DNA of 27,784 nt from a virus. Shown piece after piece: positions 1 to 9,331 of the stretch. Location of the stretch: the IMG/VR virus record IMGVR_UViG_3300008450_000353, positions 1 through 27,784 of that record. One strand, given 5' to 3'. The notes beneath the pieces are model-generated. The model was given only the letters and a program-made list of their open reading frames with translations, made no database searches and was not told the origin of the DNA. The position numbers and the translations under genes are program-made. How positions within the stretch are numbered: position 1 is the stretch's first letter; every line of letters begins with the position of its first letter.

Positions 1-617
1 TGACATACACATCGTTGGCCGCCGATATCGATAGCTATCTTGAGCGTACCGACACTGCCACGATCAATAAGATCCCCACTTTTATTATGCTGGCTGAGCA
101 AATCATTGCAAGCCAGATCAAATTTCTTGGCACATTGACTGTGGATACCGCAACTATGGTATCTGGGAATCCAGTAATTGCCAAGCCGGCTCGTTGGCGT
201 AAAACGGTGTCTATGTCCATTACTGTTAATGGCGAGAAAAAGCCAGTTCTATTGCGCAAGTATGAGTATTTGCGTAATTACTGGCCTGATGCCACTGATA
301 CAGATGTGCCACTGTATTACGCTGACTATGATTATACGCATTGGTTGATTGCGCCTACGCCTGCTGCAGCGTATCCATTTGAGGTAGTTTACTACGAGCG
401 TCCGCAGCCTTTGGATGCGACCAATCAAACCAATTGGTTTACTGAATACGCGCCACAAGCTTTGTTATATGGTAGCCTCTTGCAGGCTATGCCATTCTTA
501 AAGAACGACAGCCGAATTGGCGTATGGAAAGCGCTGTATGATGAGAGCATGGCGACTCTAAAAGCTGAAGATATACAGCGTACAGGCGATCGACAAACTG
601 TGGCGGTTGACTCATGA
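1..617 (+). CDS. Phage head-tail connector/adaptor-like protein (5' end cut by window edge)
   Basis: The reading frame is open to the first base of the window. The window begins TGACATACAC, so an A just outside it would give ATG ACA TAC ACA and a protein starting MTYTSLAADIDSYLERTD. That start is more natural than the internal TTG at base 15. The product is about 204 residues, with the motif pattern DIDSYLERTD, then LAEQIIASQIK, then a middle part on small-molecule-like contacts (KPARWRKTVSMSI) and a conserved LLYGSLLQAMPFLKND helix. This arrangement is typical of phage adaptor proteins that sit between portal and tail and make a helical bundle with a beta insertion. Its stop overlaps the next start (ATGA at 614-617), so the two are translationally coupled. 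The assignment rests on remembered family pattern, without a search. Confidence 0.6.
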   Translation, partial: TYTSLAADIDSYLERTDTATINKIPTFIMLAEQIIASQIKFLGTLTVDTATMVSGNPVIAKPARWRKTVSMSITVNGEKKPVLLRKYEYLRNYWPDATDTDVPLYYADYDYTHWLIAPTPAAAYPFEVVYYERPQPLDATNQTNWFTEYAPQALLYGSLLQAMPFLKNDSRIGVWKALYDESMATLKAEDIQRTGDRQTVAVDS

Positions 618-1852
618 CATCTTATGTCTCACCATTTACTGGCGACGTCATTCAGCCTACTGACGTAAGCTATCGCTCGTTTACGCTATCTTCTAATACG
701 ACGCTGTCATGGCCCATCAATGGCAATGCTACTGGCAACTATGCTGCACGTATTATGGAGGTTACGCCATCTACAAGCGGCTTATCATTGATTATGCCGC
801 CTGCCAACCAGACTTCTGTTGGCACTGACTCGTTGATTCGCAATCTTGGCGCAACAGCATTCACTGTTAAAGATAGTTCTGGTGGTACCATCATTTCTAT
901 TGGCTCAGGTCAAGCGGAATATATCTATGTCACTTCTAACTCTACTGCTGCTGGTACTTGGGGTATCATTGCATTTGGTACAGGAACATCTAGCGCAGAT
1001 GCTGCAACCTTGGCAGGCTATGGCTTATTGGCCATTTCAGCAACACTAAATCAAAGCCATCCTGCAACCAATATTACCAATGGCTACACTTTTGTAGCTG
1101 CGGATAGAGCACAAACAAAAATTTGGCCTAGTGGTGCAGGCAGTGTAACATTGCCAGCTGTTGCTACGTTAGGCAATAACTGGTTCACCATCTTTAAGAA
1201 TAATGGCTCAGGTACGTTAACCATCAACACCACAGGCGTAGAGTTAATTGATGGTGGCGCATTTAAGCAATACGCGCCGGGTGAAGCCTCATTTGTTATT
1301 TGCACTGGTACGGAGTACGTTACTGTAGGATATGGCACTAGTAGTCAATTTGTATTTAATGCCATTACAAAGCCTGTAGTTTCAGGCGCATATACACTGA
1401 CACCGTCAGAAGCATCTAATATTATTCAGGAATACGTAGGGACTTTGTCAGGTAATGTTGTAGTAACGTATCCACCTATCGTCAATCTATACGTTATTAG
1501 TAATCAAACTGTTGATAATGGTTATACATTAACAGTTACAACAGGCATTCCAGGCTCGTTTTCAGCAACTATTCCACCTGGGCAGCAGGCAACGCTAGTT
1601 TGTGATGGCACTAACTTTTTCAATGCAAATACTACGCAATCCGGCGCAACTGCCATTAGCATAGTTTCAGGCACGGCATCTACACCGGGTCTTAATTTTG
1701 CTGCAGAAACTAATACTGGTATATATCGTAGTGGTGCAGGCGCATTTGACATCTCAATTTTAGGCACACAAAGATCATCTTTAACAGCAACGGGGCTAAC
1801 AATTACTGGTTCAGGTACGTTTACAACTGGCGTTAGTGGAGGCACATTCTGA
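614..1852 (+). CDS. Tail fibre-like virion protein with beta-rich repeats
   Basis: A protein of 412 residues, rich in Ser, Thr, Gly and Asn, with no charged clusters, as expected for an extended beta-structured tail protein. Several modules follow the same plan: a hydrophobic strand, then a Gly-rich turn, then a line such as SGTLTINTTGVELIDGG or SGGTIISIGSGQAEYIYV. The last 75 residues carry a motif common in phage fibres (PGLNFAAETNTGIYRSGAG followed by LTATGLTITGSGTF), which usually continues into a longer fibre or a chaperone domain. Here it stops soon after, at GGTF. It overlaps the upstream gene by 4 bases and the downstream gene by 1 (TGATG at 1850-1854). The likely role is a tail or receptor-binding component; an adaptor for a separate fibre is an alternative. 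Confidence 0.6.
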   Translation: MTSYVSPFTGDVIQPTDVSYRSFTLSSNTTLSWPINGNATGNYAARIMEVTPSTSGLSLIMPPANQTSVGTDSLIRNLGATAFTVKDSSGGTIISIGSGQAEYIYVTSNSTAAGTWGIIAFGTGTSSADAATLAGYGLLAISATLNQSHPATNITNGYTFVAADRAQTKIWPSGAGSVTLPAVATLGNNWFTIFKNNGSGTLTINTTGVELIDGGAFKQYAPGEASFVICTGTEYVTVGYGTSSQFVFNAITKPVVSGAYTLTPSEASNIIQEYVGTLSGNVVVTYPPIVNLYVISNQTVDNGYTLTVTTGIPGSFSATIPPGQQATLVCDGTNFFNANTTQSGATAISIVSGTASTPGLNFAAETNTGIYRSGAGAFDISILGTQRSSLTATGLTITGSGTFTTGVSGGTF

Positions 1853-3669
1853 TGTCAGATGAAAAAGTATTTGCGCTAGATACCGCAGCCGGCATACAGC
1901 GAGATGGTACTGTATTTGATCGTCAATTTTATGCAGATGGCCGTTGGGTGCGTTTTCAGCGCGGCCGCCCTCGTAAAATGGCAGGATATCGTGAGATTTC
2001 TAATGACTTTGCAGGCCCATCGCGCGGCATTTATGTTAGCCCACAAGCAGGTTTGAGTTACGTTTTTAGCGGCTACGCTGCAGGTTTACAAGTTAACCCC
2101 ATTAACAATATTGGTGTAGGCACCGGTGTTCTGGATTTTACTTTATCTAACTTTGCTGCTAATGCCAATAATCTATGGCAGTTTGATACGTTTTATGATG
2201 TAGCTGGTGCAGCCAATACGCTTGTTGCGCATCCTGGACAAAATCTATCAGATATTGCATCTGAAATTAACACGCCTGTATTGCAAGGTTTGATTACCGG
2301 TACGTCCATGGCGCAGTTAGCAGATACCGGCGGTTCGGCGCCTACAAATAACCCTATTTCAGTTAGTGGCGGCCTTGTTGTGCTGCACCCTTACATTTTT
2401 GTTTACGGTAATAATGGACTCATTAAGAATTGTGCTGCAGGTGATTTTACTGATTGGAATTCTGCTGATGCTAACGAGACTAACGTAGCAGGCACAAAAA
2501 TTGTACAAGGGCTGCCTGTACGAGGTGGCTCTAATGCGCCATCTGGGCTGTTTTGGTCTTTGGACTCATTAATTCGAGTTTCATACAACCCAACTACAAT
2601 TGGCGCGCAAACTTTATTTTGGCGTTACGACATTATTTCAAGTCAATCGTCCATTCTATCAAGCCAATCAGTAATTGAGTATGACGGAATTTATTATTGG
2701 TGTGGTGTTGATCGCTTCTTGCTATATAACGGCGTGGTCAAAGAAATCCCCAATGATATGAATCAAAACTATTTCTTTGACAATCTAAACTATGCGCAAA
2801 GAAATAAAGTTTGGGCATCCAAAGTGCCTCGCTTTGGCGAGATTTGGTGGTTCTATCCACGTGGCAACTCGACAGAGTGCAATGACGCCATTATCTACAA
2901 TATTCGTGAGAATCGTTGGTACGACGCAGGCCAAGCATTAGGCGCTCGTAGATCAGCAGGCTATTTCTCACAAGTATTTAGGTACCCAATTAATGCAGGT
3001 TGGGATCCAGAATCTCTTTATGCAGTTAACGCTGTTAGTATTACTAATCCTGGTAGTGGCTATACCAATGGCACATATACCGCTGTTGTTCTAACAGGTG
3101 GCACAGGCACAGGCGCGTATGCCACTATTACAGTGGCAGGCAATATTGTAACAGCAGTTCAGATTACTGCACACGGGCAAAGTTATACAGTAGGCGACAT
3201 TCTTACCGGTACGTTTGGTGGAGGCGCAGGATTTCAATTAACTGTTGATAGCACATATAATACAGTCTCTCTTTGGCAGCATGAGATTGGTACTGACGCA
3301 GTTAAAGGCACTAACGTTAACGCCATTGAGTCATATGTGGAAACCAATGACTTAGGTTGGGTAAGCGGCGGGCCTTCTGAACCGGCCATGGTAGGTAATA
3401 ATGTATGGCTGGATGTGTCCAGAATTGAGCCAGATTTCATACAATCCGGCAATATGGAGCTTTACATTACCGGTAGACCATATGCTCAAGCGGCGGATAA
3501 AGTATCTGATGCTTACACATTTAGCCCTGGTACTAACAAAATCGATCTACGTGAGCAACGGCGTGAGCTGCGATTGAAGTTTGTTAGCAATACTGCTGGC
3601 GGTGATTTCCAAACAGGCCGCATTCTATTGGTAGGCAATATTGGTGACGTAAGAGGCTACAATGGCTGA
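1852..3669 (+). CDS. Large phage tail/virion structural protein with an inserted GSGYT-type domain
   Basis: A protein of 605 residues. The first 60 residues contain the pattern IQRDGTVFDRQFYADGRWVRF and GRPRKMAGYR, found at the start of a family of podovirus virion proteins, and the body is beta-rich, with repeated Trp and Tyr (for example WWFYPRGNSTECNDAIIYN, NRWYD). Residues about 394 to 467 (bases 3031-3255) look like a separate inserted module: ITNPGSGYTNGTYT, then TGGTGTGAYATITVAGN and GQSYTVGDILTGTF. Sequence on either side (SLYAVN and SLWQHEIGTDAV) reads as one interrupted segment. The start ATG overlaps the previous stop, and its end overlaps the next gene by 8 bases. Probably part of the tail hub or stabilisation complex; the exact position in the virion is not visible. 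Confidence 0.6.
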   Translation: MSDEKVFALDTAAGIQRDGTVFDRQFYADGRWVRFQRGRPRKMAGYREISNDFAGPSRGIYVSPQAGLSYVFSGYAAGLQVNPINNIGVGTGVLDFTLSNFAANANNLWQFDTFYDVAGAANTLVAHPGQNLSDIASEINTPVLQGLITGTSMAQLADTGGSAPTNNPISVSGGLVVLHPYIFVYGNNGLIKNCAAGDFTDWNSADANETNVAGTKIVQGLPVRGGSNAPSGLFWSLDSLIRVSYNPTTIGAQTLFWRYDIISSQSSILSSQSVIEYDGIYYWCGVDRFLLYNGVVKEIPNDMNQNYFFDNLNYAQRNKVWASKVPRFGEIWWFYPRGNSTECNDAIIYNIRENRWYDAGQALGARRSAGYFSQVFRYPINAGWDPESLYAVNAVSITNPGSGYTNGTYTAVVLTGGTGTGAYATITVAGNIVTAVQITAHGQSYTVGDILTGTFGGGAGFQLTVDSTYNTVSLWQHEIGTDAVKGTNVNAIESYVETNDLGWVSGGPSEPAMVGNNVWLDVSRIEPDFIQSGNMELYITGRPYAQAADKVSDAYTFSPGTNKIDLREQRRELRLKFVSNTAGGDFQTGRILLVGNIGDVRGYNG

Positions 3670-3910
3670 TGTTAGTCTTATTTACGACCCAAGGTACCAT
3701 AGTTTTATGTCATGGGCGTCGTTAATGTGTGAGCTCTACGCGCCACAGCAATTACAAATACCATCAGATGAGATGAAATGGCAAGACTGGGGCGCAGGCC
3801 TAATCGCCATTGACGTGTTTGTTAATGAAGGCATTCCGGGCCCATACAAGTTTGATAATTGGCAAGATTGGGCCGCTGCATTAGTTGGCGCCATCAATCC
3901 TAGAGGCTAA
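3662..3910 (+). CDS. Small virion-associated protein, unknown function
   Basis: An 82-residue protein starting inside the last codons of the preceding structural gene (8-base overlap) and ending one base before the next ATG. The sequence has two similar short motifs, MKWQDWGAGLIAI and FDNWQDWAAALVGAIN, so it may contain an internal duplication of a W-Q-D-W-x-A-x-L helix. No signal peptide, membrane segment or enzyme motif is visible. Small acidic proteins of this kind lie between tail and internal virion genes in several podoviruses, so a virion or assembly role is likely from position. Function unknown. Confidence 0.65.
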   Translation: MADVSLIYDPRYHSFMSWASLMCELYAPQQLQIPSDEMKWQDWGAGLIAIDVFVNEGIPGPYKFDNWQDWAAALVGAINPRG

Positions 3911-3911
3911 T

Positions 3912-6900
3912 ATGGCATACACCGCTGTAAAACTAGCAGATGTACAAAAAGCGATTAACGCAGTCACTGCTGCAAACAAAAAATACACAGATGCACAAGC
4001 GTCGTCAAAAACTAGCCAGACTGCTGTTACTAACGCGCAAAAAGCTTTAGATGCGGCGCAGGCAAAGCTTGATAAGTTGACTGACGCGCTTAATGATGGC
4101 TCATATCTTTCTAAGAATGCCGCGTACCAGAATGCTCTTAAGGCTATTACAACTGCTGAAGCCGCTCGTGACAAAGCATACAATAGTATGTTTGATAGCG
4201 ACTACAAAAAAGCAAAAGCAGGTGAGGTTGCGTATGGAAAAGCTGTTACTGCAGTTGATAAAGCCTACGCTACACTAGATACAGCAAGAGCAAACGCAGA
4301 AAAAGCGTATCAAAATAGCACTATTAAGCCTGCGCAAACTGCTCTTAATACTGCCAACAAGACTTTTGATACAGCGCAAACTAAATATCAAAGTATTGTT
4401 GATTCAATTCAACCATATCTTGATCAACGCAACGAAGCAATTAGCAATGTTAGCAGTTATGTAGATACTATTAGAAATAGCCTTGGCGATGTCACTAAGA
4501 TGGCAGACGCAAAGCAGGTTCAAACTTTGCTGGGGCAAATTCAAACTGCAGTTAAAAATACTAAGTTACAAGATTTAATTACACCTGTTGTTGGCATGGC
4601 GTCTCAGATTGACCCTCTGAAGATGTCTGCAATTCCAACTGTAAATATTCAGGGCGCAAACCCTGACGCCTTTAGCAATATTGACCCCAATACAAAGTTG
4701 CCTATTCTTGATCAAGGTGGCTTAGATGCTGTGCTTGATCGCTACAAGAGCAACAAAATTGATGAACAGCAGTACCGTGACAACTGGAACAAATTTGGTT
4801 GGAACGTTAAATCTGACGCCTCTACTGCGATGCGTGGGCCTGCCATTGTTGGTCTGGACATGGGAACTGTTAGTGCCGGTATGTCTGGTGGCGCAAGAGG
4901 AATTGTAAAAGCTGGCACCAATCAGGCTGCATCAGATGCTGACTTCAAAAAAGCAGCGGAACAGGTTGGTCTAAACGTTAACGACTATTACACAACGCAA
5001 GAATTTTCTGGTGCTTATGGGACAAAAAGTACACAGAAAGTTCTTGATAAACAATCTTTATATAACGACATTGCGGATCGTACAAAAGACTTCTACATGG
5101 TTGCCAACTCTATTGATGGCAACAAACATGCTGCGTTGCTGTTTCGCGCTGATGGTTCAGGAAACTTAGTTCCTGTAACCAATGAGCAAGGCGCGCCTAT
5201 GGCGAATTACTACAACGCCACTAGAAACGTCACCGGAGAGACTTGGTATGGTGATCTATTACCTATTGCTGCAATAGGGTTGTCTTTTGCTATGCCAGGT
5301 CTTACCGGCGCGCTAGCAGGAAAAATTGGCGCGGCTACAGGCTTAGGCGCAGCTGCCAGTGGCGCACTTGCAGGCGCAGTAACCAACGCAGGCTTGGCGG
5401 CATTAACAGGCGGCAATATTGGGCAAGCTGCTCTTATGGGCGGTGCGGGTGCATTGGCACAAGTCAAATCCGCAGATATTGCCAATACTGCGCTAGGTGG
5501 CGTTGAAAATGTAAAGAAAGTTGCAGACTTTGCAGGCGTATCGTTAGGTCAAGCGCAACAAACCATTGCGCAAGGTATTAGTACAGGCTTGGCATCTGCA
5601 GCAATAGCGCCTGAAAAACTAGGTGAGAATATACTTGCCAATGTGGCAGGTAATTTTGCGTCAGCACAAGCGCAAAACGCCGTTACTAAATACATGGGCG
5701 AAAGTGGTGCATTACCTTTTATGGTGGATGCCGCAGGCAACGTAGCTCAAGTAGGGTCTGAAGCGCTTGTTCGTGGCGAGGATCTATATACTGCATTGCA
5801 AGCGGCAGCGCCTTCCATTGCAGCATCTGGTTTGAAAGCGCAACAAGCAGATACGCCATCTACAACGCAAAAAACAGCAGGTCTGCCTGTTGACCAAGTC
5901 ATGGCCATGGGCGATATGGGGCCTGACTATTCAAGCATTACTGGTCAAGCTGGTGCGGGCGCATTAAGCGGCTTTGGTACAGGTGCTGCAACGCCTACCG
6001 ATTGGAAATTGACTACGCCATTGCCTGGCTACGCAACAGGCCAATATGGCTATGAGGATATACAAAGACAAGCAGCTTTAGGCGCCTTAGGCTCAATAGA
6101 TGGCTCATCTATTGTCACGAGGCCTGTTGACCCGCGTACTTTAGAAGAAGTTGAAGTTATAGGTCAGCGTGAAATTGAAATGCAGCCTTGGCGATATTTG
6201 CCTAGTGAAGAGCAAGATACGCCTGAGTTTGATGAGTATACAAAAGCGTCGCAAGAATTCCCACTAACTGAATATACTCCAGAAGCTTTAGCAGGCATGG
6301 GGAATATTAGAACTGCTGCAACAGGCACATCTGGCGCTGGATCATTAGGTTTATTGTCGACGCCTACTCTGTCAGGCGCAACGCCACAAGCGCCTACACC
6401 AACAATGTTGCAAACTAAGATGCCGCAGACAGCGTACGACCAGCTCTTAGAATTGCAGCAGTTATACCCTGGCTTAGCCGACGTGGATCGCGGGCTATTG
6501 GATGTAATCTCATCGCGCCTGCCTGATCAAAGCTATTACACATATGGTGCGCAGCAACAACAGTCGCCACTTGATATGTATACGCAGTTCTTAAAACAAG
6601 AAGATGGCATGCAACAACCACAACAACAAGTAGGCCTTGGCCCTACAGAAATGGAAAAAACTAGCCTTATTCGACCTGATGAGTTTAGTTTTGACGCAGC
6701 CCGTATGGCAGGCTTACAACGCTCCGATCGAGCAGAGCCTTTTATGTTTAGAAGTGGTGGCGATGTGCATGTTCCACAGTTTATTACAGGTAAAACAGGA
6801 TATTATGTAGAAGGCGAAGGCGATGGCCAATCTGATAGCATACCGGCTATGTTGGCTGATGGTGAGTACGTATTTGATGCAGATACTGTAGCAGCTTTGG

Positions 6901-7034
6901 GGAATGGTTCCAATAAAGCTGGTGCAAAAATGTTGGATAAAATGAGAGAAAATATTCGTAAGCATAAGCGGGGGGCTTCGCATAAGAAGATTCCGCCAGC
7001 TGCGAAATCACCTCTGGAATATTTGAAAGGCTAA
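3912..7034 (+). CDS. Large internal virion / ejection-type protein
   Basis: A protein of 1040 residues. The start at 3912 was chosen over an in-frame TTG at 3885 because AGAGG at 3902-3906 lies 5 bases ahead of it. Residues 1 to about 160 are Ala/Lys/Asp-rich with heptad spacing and are probably a long coiled coil (KALDAAQAKLDKLTDAL, TALNTANKTFDTAQTKYQS). Residues about 445 to 530 are strongly Gly/Ala-rich and hydrophobic (IAAIGLSFAMPGLTGALAG, GLGAAASGALAGAVTNAGL), like the membrane-interacting parts of DNA ejection proteins. The last 100 residues carry a widespread phage virion motif: GYYVEGEGDGQSDSIPAML, DGEYVFDADTVAALGNG, then a basic tail. It heads a run of four similar long proteins. Internal virion or DNA-ejection function is inferred from composition and position; a tail-assembly role is possible. 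Confidence 0.6.
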   Translation: MAYTAVKLADVQKAINAVTAANKKYTDAQASSKTSQTAVTNAQKALDAAQAKLDKLTDALNDGSYLSKNAAYQNALKAITTAEAARDKAYNSMFDSDYKKAKAGEVAYGKAVTAVDKAYATLDTARANAEKAYQNSTIKPAQTALNTANKTFDTAQTKYQSIVDSIQPYLDQRNEAISNVSSYVDTIRNSLGDVTKMADAKQVQTLLGQIQTAVKNTKLQDLITPVVGMASQIDPLKMSAIPTVNIQGANPDAFSNIDPNTKLPILDQGGLDAVLDRYKSNKIDEQQYRDNWNKFGWNVKSDASTAMRGPAIVGLDMGTVSAGMSGGARGIVKAGTNQAASDADFKKAAEQVGLNVNDYYTTQEFSGAYGTKSTQKVLDKQSLYNDIADRTKDFYMVANSIDGNKHAALLFRADGSGNLVPVTNEQGAPMANYYNATRNVTGETWYGDLLPIAAIGLSFAMPGLTGALAGKIGAATGLGAAASGALAGAVTNAGLAALTGGNIGQAALMGGAGALAQVKSADIANTALGGVENVKKVADFAGVSLGQAQQTIAQGISTGLASAAIAPEKLGENILANVAGNFASAQAQNAVTKYMGESGALPFMVDAAGNVAQVGSEALVRGEDLYTALQAAAPSIAASGLKAQQADTPSTTQKTAGLPVDQVMAMGDMGPDYSSITGQAGAGALSGFGTGAATPTDWKLTTPLPGYATGQYGYEDIQRQAALGALGSIDGSSIVTRPVDPRTLEEVEVIGQREIEMQPWRYLPSEEQDTPEFDEYTKASQEFPLTEYTPEALAGMGNIRTAATGTSGAGSLGLLSTPTLSGATPQAPTPTMLQTKMPQTAYDQLLELQQLYPGLADVDRGLLDVISSRLPDQSYYTYGAQQQQSPLDMYTQFLKQEDGMQQPQQQVGLGPTEMEKTSLIRPDEFSFDAARMAGLQRSDRAEPFMFRSGGDVHVPQFITGKTGYYVEGEGDGQSDSIPAMLADGEYVFDADTVAALGNGSNKAGAKMLDKMRENIRKHKRGASHKKIPPAAKSPLEYLKG

Positions 7035-7037
7035 ATC

Positions 7038-7937
7038 ATGGCTCTTACCGTCGGCGAAGCGCTACCTGATGTAAATGTAGCGCAAACACAAAAAACCACA
7101 GCACCTAGTTGGTACACCGACTACCTTAGCAATATTGCGCAACAAGGTATGCAAGCTGGGCAGCAAGCTCAGTTTGTAGGCGCGACGCCTTTGCAGCAAC
7201 AAGCTTTTGATTTGACCAAAGCCAATGTAGGTACATACGCGCCTACGCTGCAAGCCGCTGTTAATATGGCCCAAACAGGCGCTGGTACAACAGCGCCATC
7301 TGTGGTAGGCCAATACATGGATCCCTACACTTCACAAGTTGTAGGTGAGATTGGGCGACTTGGGCAACGTAATATTGTAGAAAATCTTGCCCCTGGTGCA
7401 GTATCTGGCGCAGTAGGTACTGGCCAATTTGGCTCACAACGTGGAGCTCAGGTGCTAGGCCGTACCATTCGTGACGCATTAGCAGATATTGGTGGCCGCC
7501 AGTCGATGGCGCTTAGCCAAGGATACCAAAATGCTATGACGGCTGCGCAAAACGACTTAGCACGTCAATTGATGGGCGCGCAACAGCTTGGAAGCTTGGC
7601 CGGTACGCAACAACAGCTTGGTTTAGGCGACGTTAATGCGCTGGCTACACTAGGTGCGCAGCAACAGCAAATTGGGCAGGCGCAACAATTATTCCCATTG
7701 CAAACGTTAGGCACCACGTCGCAGCTTATTAAGGGCTATAGTATACCTACAGATGTGGCATCCACATACAAAGGCCCATTGCCTGGTGCGTATGCTGCTT
7801 CGCCATTGGCGCAAATTGCGGGTCTTGGCTCATTGCTTGGTGCAAACGTAGGTTCTAATACAGTAGGCGGCACATTAGGTGATGTTATTTCCAAGGGCGC
7901 ATCAAGTGCTTGGGATTGGCTAAGCAAGCAATTTTAA
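7038..7937 (+). CDS. Gln/Ala-rich internal virion protein
   Basis: A protein of 299 residues beginning 3 bases after the previous stop, with GAAAGG at 7025-7030 as ribosome binding site. The pattern SWYTDYLSNIAQQGMQ, then TPLQQQAFDLTKANVGTY, VGQYMDPYTSQVVGEIGRLG and GAVGTGQFGSQRGAQVLGR is characteristic of a family of phage virion proteins placed between the tail hub and the ejection proteins. The middle is rich in Gln/Ala (LGAQQQQIGQAQQLFP), and the C-terminus is Gly/Ser-rich with a final SAWDWLSKQF amphipathic helix. No catalytic motif is seen. It is probably packaged in the capsid or the tail lumen and released on DNA entry; this is inferred from family and neighbours. Confidence 0.6.
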   Translation: MALTVGEALPDVNVAQTQKTTAPSWYTDYLSNIAQQGMQAGQQAQFVGATPLQQQAFDLTKANVGTYAPTLQAAVNMAQTGAGTTAPSVVGQYMDPYTSQVVGEIGRLGQRNIVENLAPGAVSGAVGTGQFGSQRGAQVLGRTIRDALADIGGRQSMALSQGYQNAMTAAQNDLARQLMGAQQLGSLAGTQQQLGLGDVNALATLGAQQQQIGQAQQLFPLQTLGTTSQLIKGYSIPTDVASTYKGPLPGAYAASPLAQIAGLGSLLGANVGSNTVGGTLGDVISKGASSAWDWLSKQF

Positions 7938-7946
7938 GAGGCTATT

Positions 7947-9329
7947 ATGGCACTACCAACAATTCCTAAAGCGCCTACAGGCATTGGCCTTGATGAAGGC
8001 GCGCAATCAGAATATCTTGACGCGCTAAATAAAACGTTAACCGCTCTTGAAGCGCGCCAAGGTACCAATATGTGGAACGTGGCAGCGCAGTTTCTTGATC
8101 CTGGCCGCACCGGTACATTTGGCGAGGCTCTTGGTCGAGCTGCCGGGGCTGTGGCGCAAGATCAAGCTAAGCAACGTGAGCTTGAACTACCTATTGCGCA
8201 ATTACGTGCTCAAATTGCAGGCCAAAAGTATGAACTGGCCAACCAGGCTGAGGGTATGAAAATGCTGGGGCAATTGCTTGGCACTTCACCAGAGCAAACT
8301 GCCGAAGGCGTACAAACAGGTCGCTTCCCAGCAGGTATAACTCGCAAAATTACACCTGATATTTACGCCGCCTTTGCTGCCAAGTACCCTAAGCTTGGGG
8401 AGATTCTAAAAAACTCAGCGGCAATGGAAAATGATGCCATTAAGAACTTTCTTGAGATGGTCAAATCTGGAGTTTCTTTGGCTGAGATGGAAGCCAAGTT
8501 TGGCCCTGAGTTTTTGCAAATGATACCACCTGAGTATCTCAATGCTTTGCGCCCTGGCTCAACTGGTACAACTGTGCCTACAACACCTTTGGCGCCTAGT
8601 GGTCGTGCAGCGCCATCACCTGTACAACAGCCACCTACAACTATCGACACATCCCGCAGTGATGCTGGTGTGCCATTGGCTGTTCGTGCTGAGGGTATGA
8701 AAGAGCGTCAAAAGCTGTCTGATGAAGAATGGAAAGAGCAACGCAACGTTTTCAATTCTTGGACACCGGATCGAGTTAATACCAACGTCAGAGATCTAAA
8801 AGAGTTGCATGACTTGGCTGATAAGTACCCACAAATTTGGGGCTTAATGCAACAGCAAGGTCTCTTGGCTGGTTTGCAAGCTGCAGCAGATAAGGGTGTT
8901 GCTACTCCATGGGGCGCATTCTCAGTGCCTGTACAAGAATTCTTATCCAAAGTTAAACTGTCGCCTGATGAACAAAAAGTCTTGGCTCGTGCCAGTACCA
9001 TCATTGCCCGTCAATTCTTTGAAAATGCTCGAGTCAATAAGTCAGTTCTTGGCCCACAGATTTCTAATGCCGACGTAACTCTATTGCAAGCCCCAATGGT
9101 ATCTCCTCGGGATGCTGCTGACGCCATCAAATACTACGCCAAAGAAAGTATTCTAGGCATGAAGATGCGCCAAGATTACTTTACTGCATTACGTGATTGG
9201 GATAAGCAAACAGGTTTGCGTGTGCCCTTTGGTGACTTCTTTGGCTCAAGGCCTTATAACGATATTGCAACTCGCTACCAAAGTCTGTACGGACAATTAT
9301 ATGAGCAACACTACCCATACAAGAGGTAA
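7947..9329 (+). CDS. Internal virion protein, helical
   Basis: A protein of 460 residues. The ribosome binding site AAGAGG at 7936-7941 overlaps the upstream stop codon. The N-terminus has the pattern NMWNVAAQFLDPGRTGTFGEALGRAAGAVAQDQAKQRELELPIAQLRAQ, seen in a large family of phage virion proteins of unknown structure, given here in two parts: WNVAAQFLDPGRTGTFGEAL and GRAAGAVAQDQAKQRELELP. A Pro/Thr-rich linker at residues about 200 to 235 (TGTTVPTTPLAPSGRAAPSP) separates it from a helical C-terminal domain (residues 250 to 460) with many charged residues. No peptidoglycan hydrolase motif is visible. It belongs to the set of long proteins at 3.9-10.5 kb and is probably a DNA ejection or internal core protein; evidence for that is composition and order. 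Confidence 0.55.
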   Translation: MALPTIPKAPTGIGLDEGAQSEYLDALNKTLTALEARQGTNMWNVAAQFLDPGRTGTFGEALGRAAGAVAQDQAKQRELELPIAQLRAQIAGQKYELANQAEGMKMLGQLLGTSPEQTAEGVQTGRFPAGITRKITPDIYAAFAAKYPKLGEILKNSAAMENDAIKNFLEMVKSGVSLAEMEAKFGPEFLQMIPPEYLNALRPGSTGTTVPTTPLAPSGRAAPSPVQQPPTTIDTSRSDAGVPLAVRAEGMKERQKLSDEEWKEQRNVFNSWTPDRVNTNVRDLKELHDLADKYPQIWGLMQQQGLLAGLQAAADKGVATPWGAFSVPVQEFLSKVKLSPDEQKVLARASTIIARQFFENARVNKSVLGPQISNADVTLLQAPMVSPRDAADAIKYYAKESILGMKMRQDYFTALRDWDKQTGLRVPFGDFFGSRPYNDIATRYQSLYGQLYEQHYPYKR

Positions 9330-9331
9330 TC

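Noticed and set aside
3885-3911. TTG start of the 1040-residue virion gene, 27 bases before the ATG at 3912
   Set aside because: The ATG at 3912 has AGAGG at the right distance; the TTG has no ribosome binding site and lies within the preceding gene.
3881-7000. Several 60 to 100-residue minus-strand frames opposite the large virion genes
   Set aside because: They are Ala/Pro/Ser- or Cys/His-rich reflections of plus-strand codon use, with no ribosome binding sites, and they cut across a single well-supported gene.
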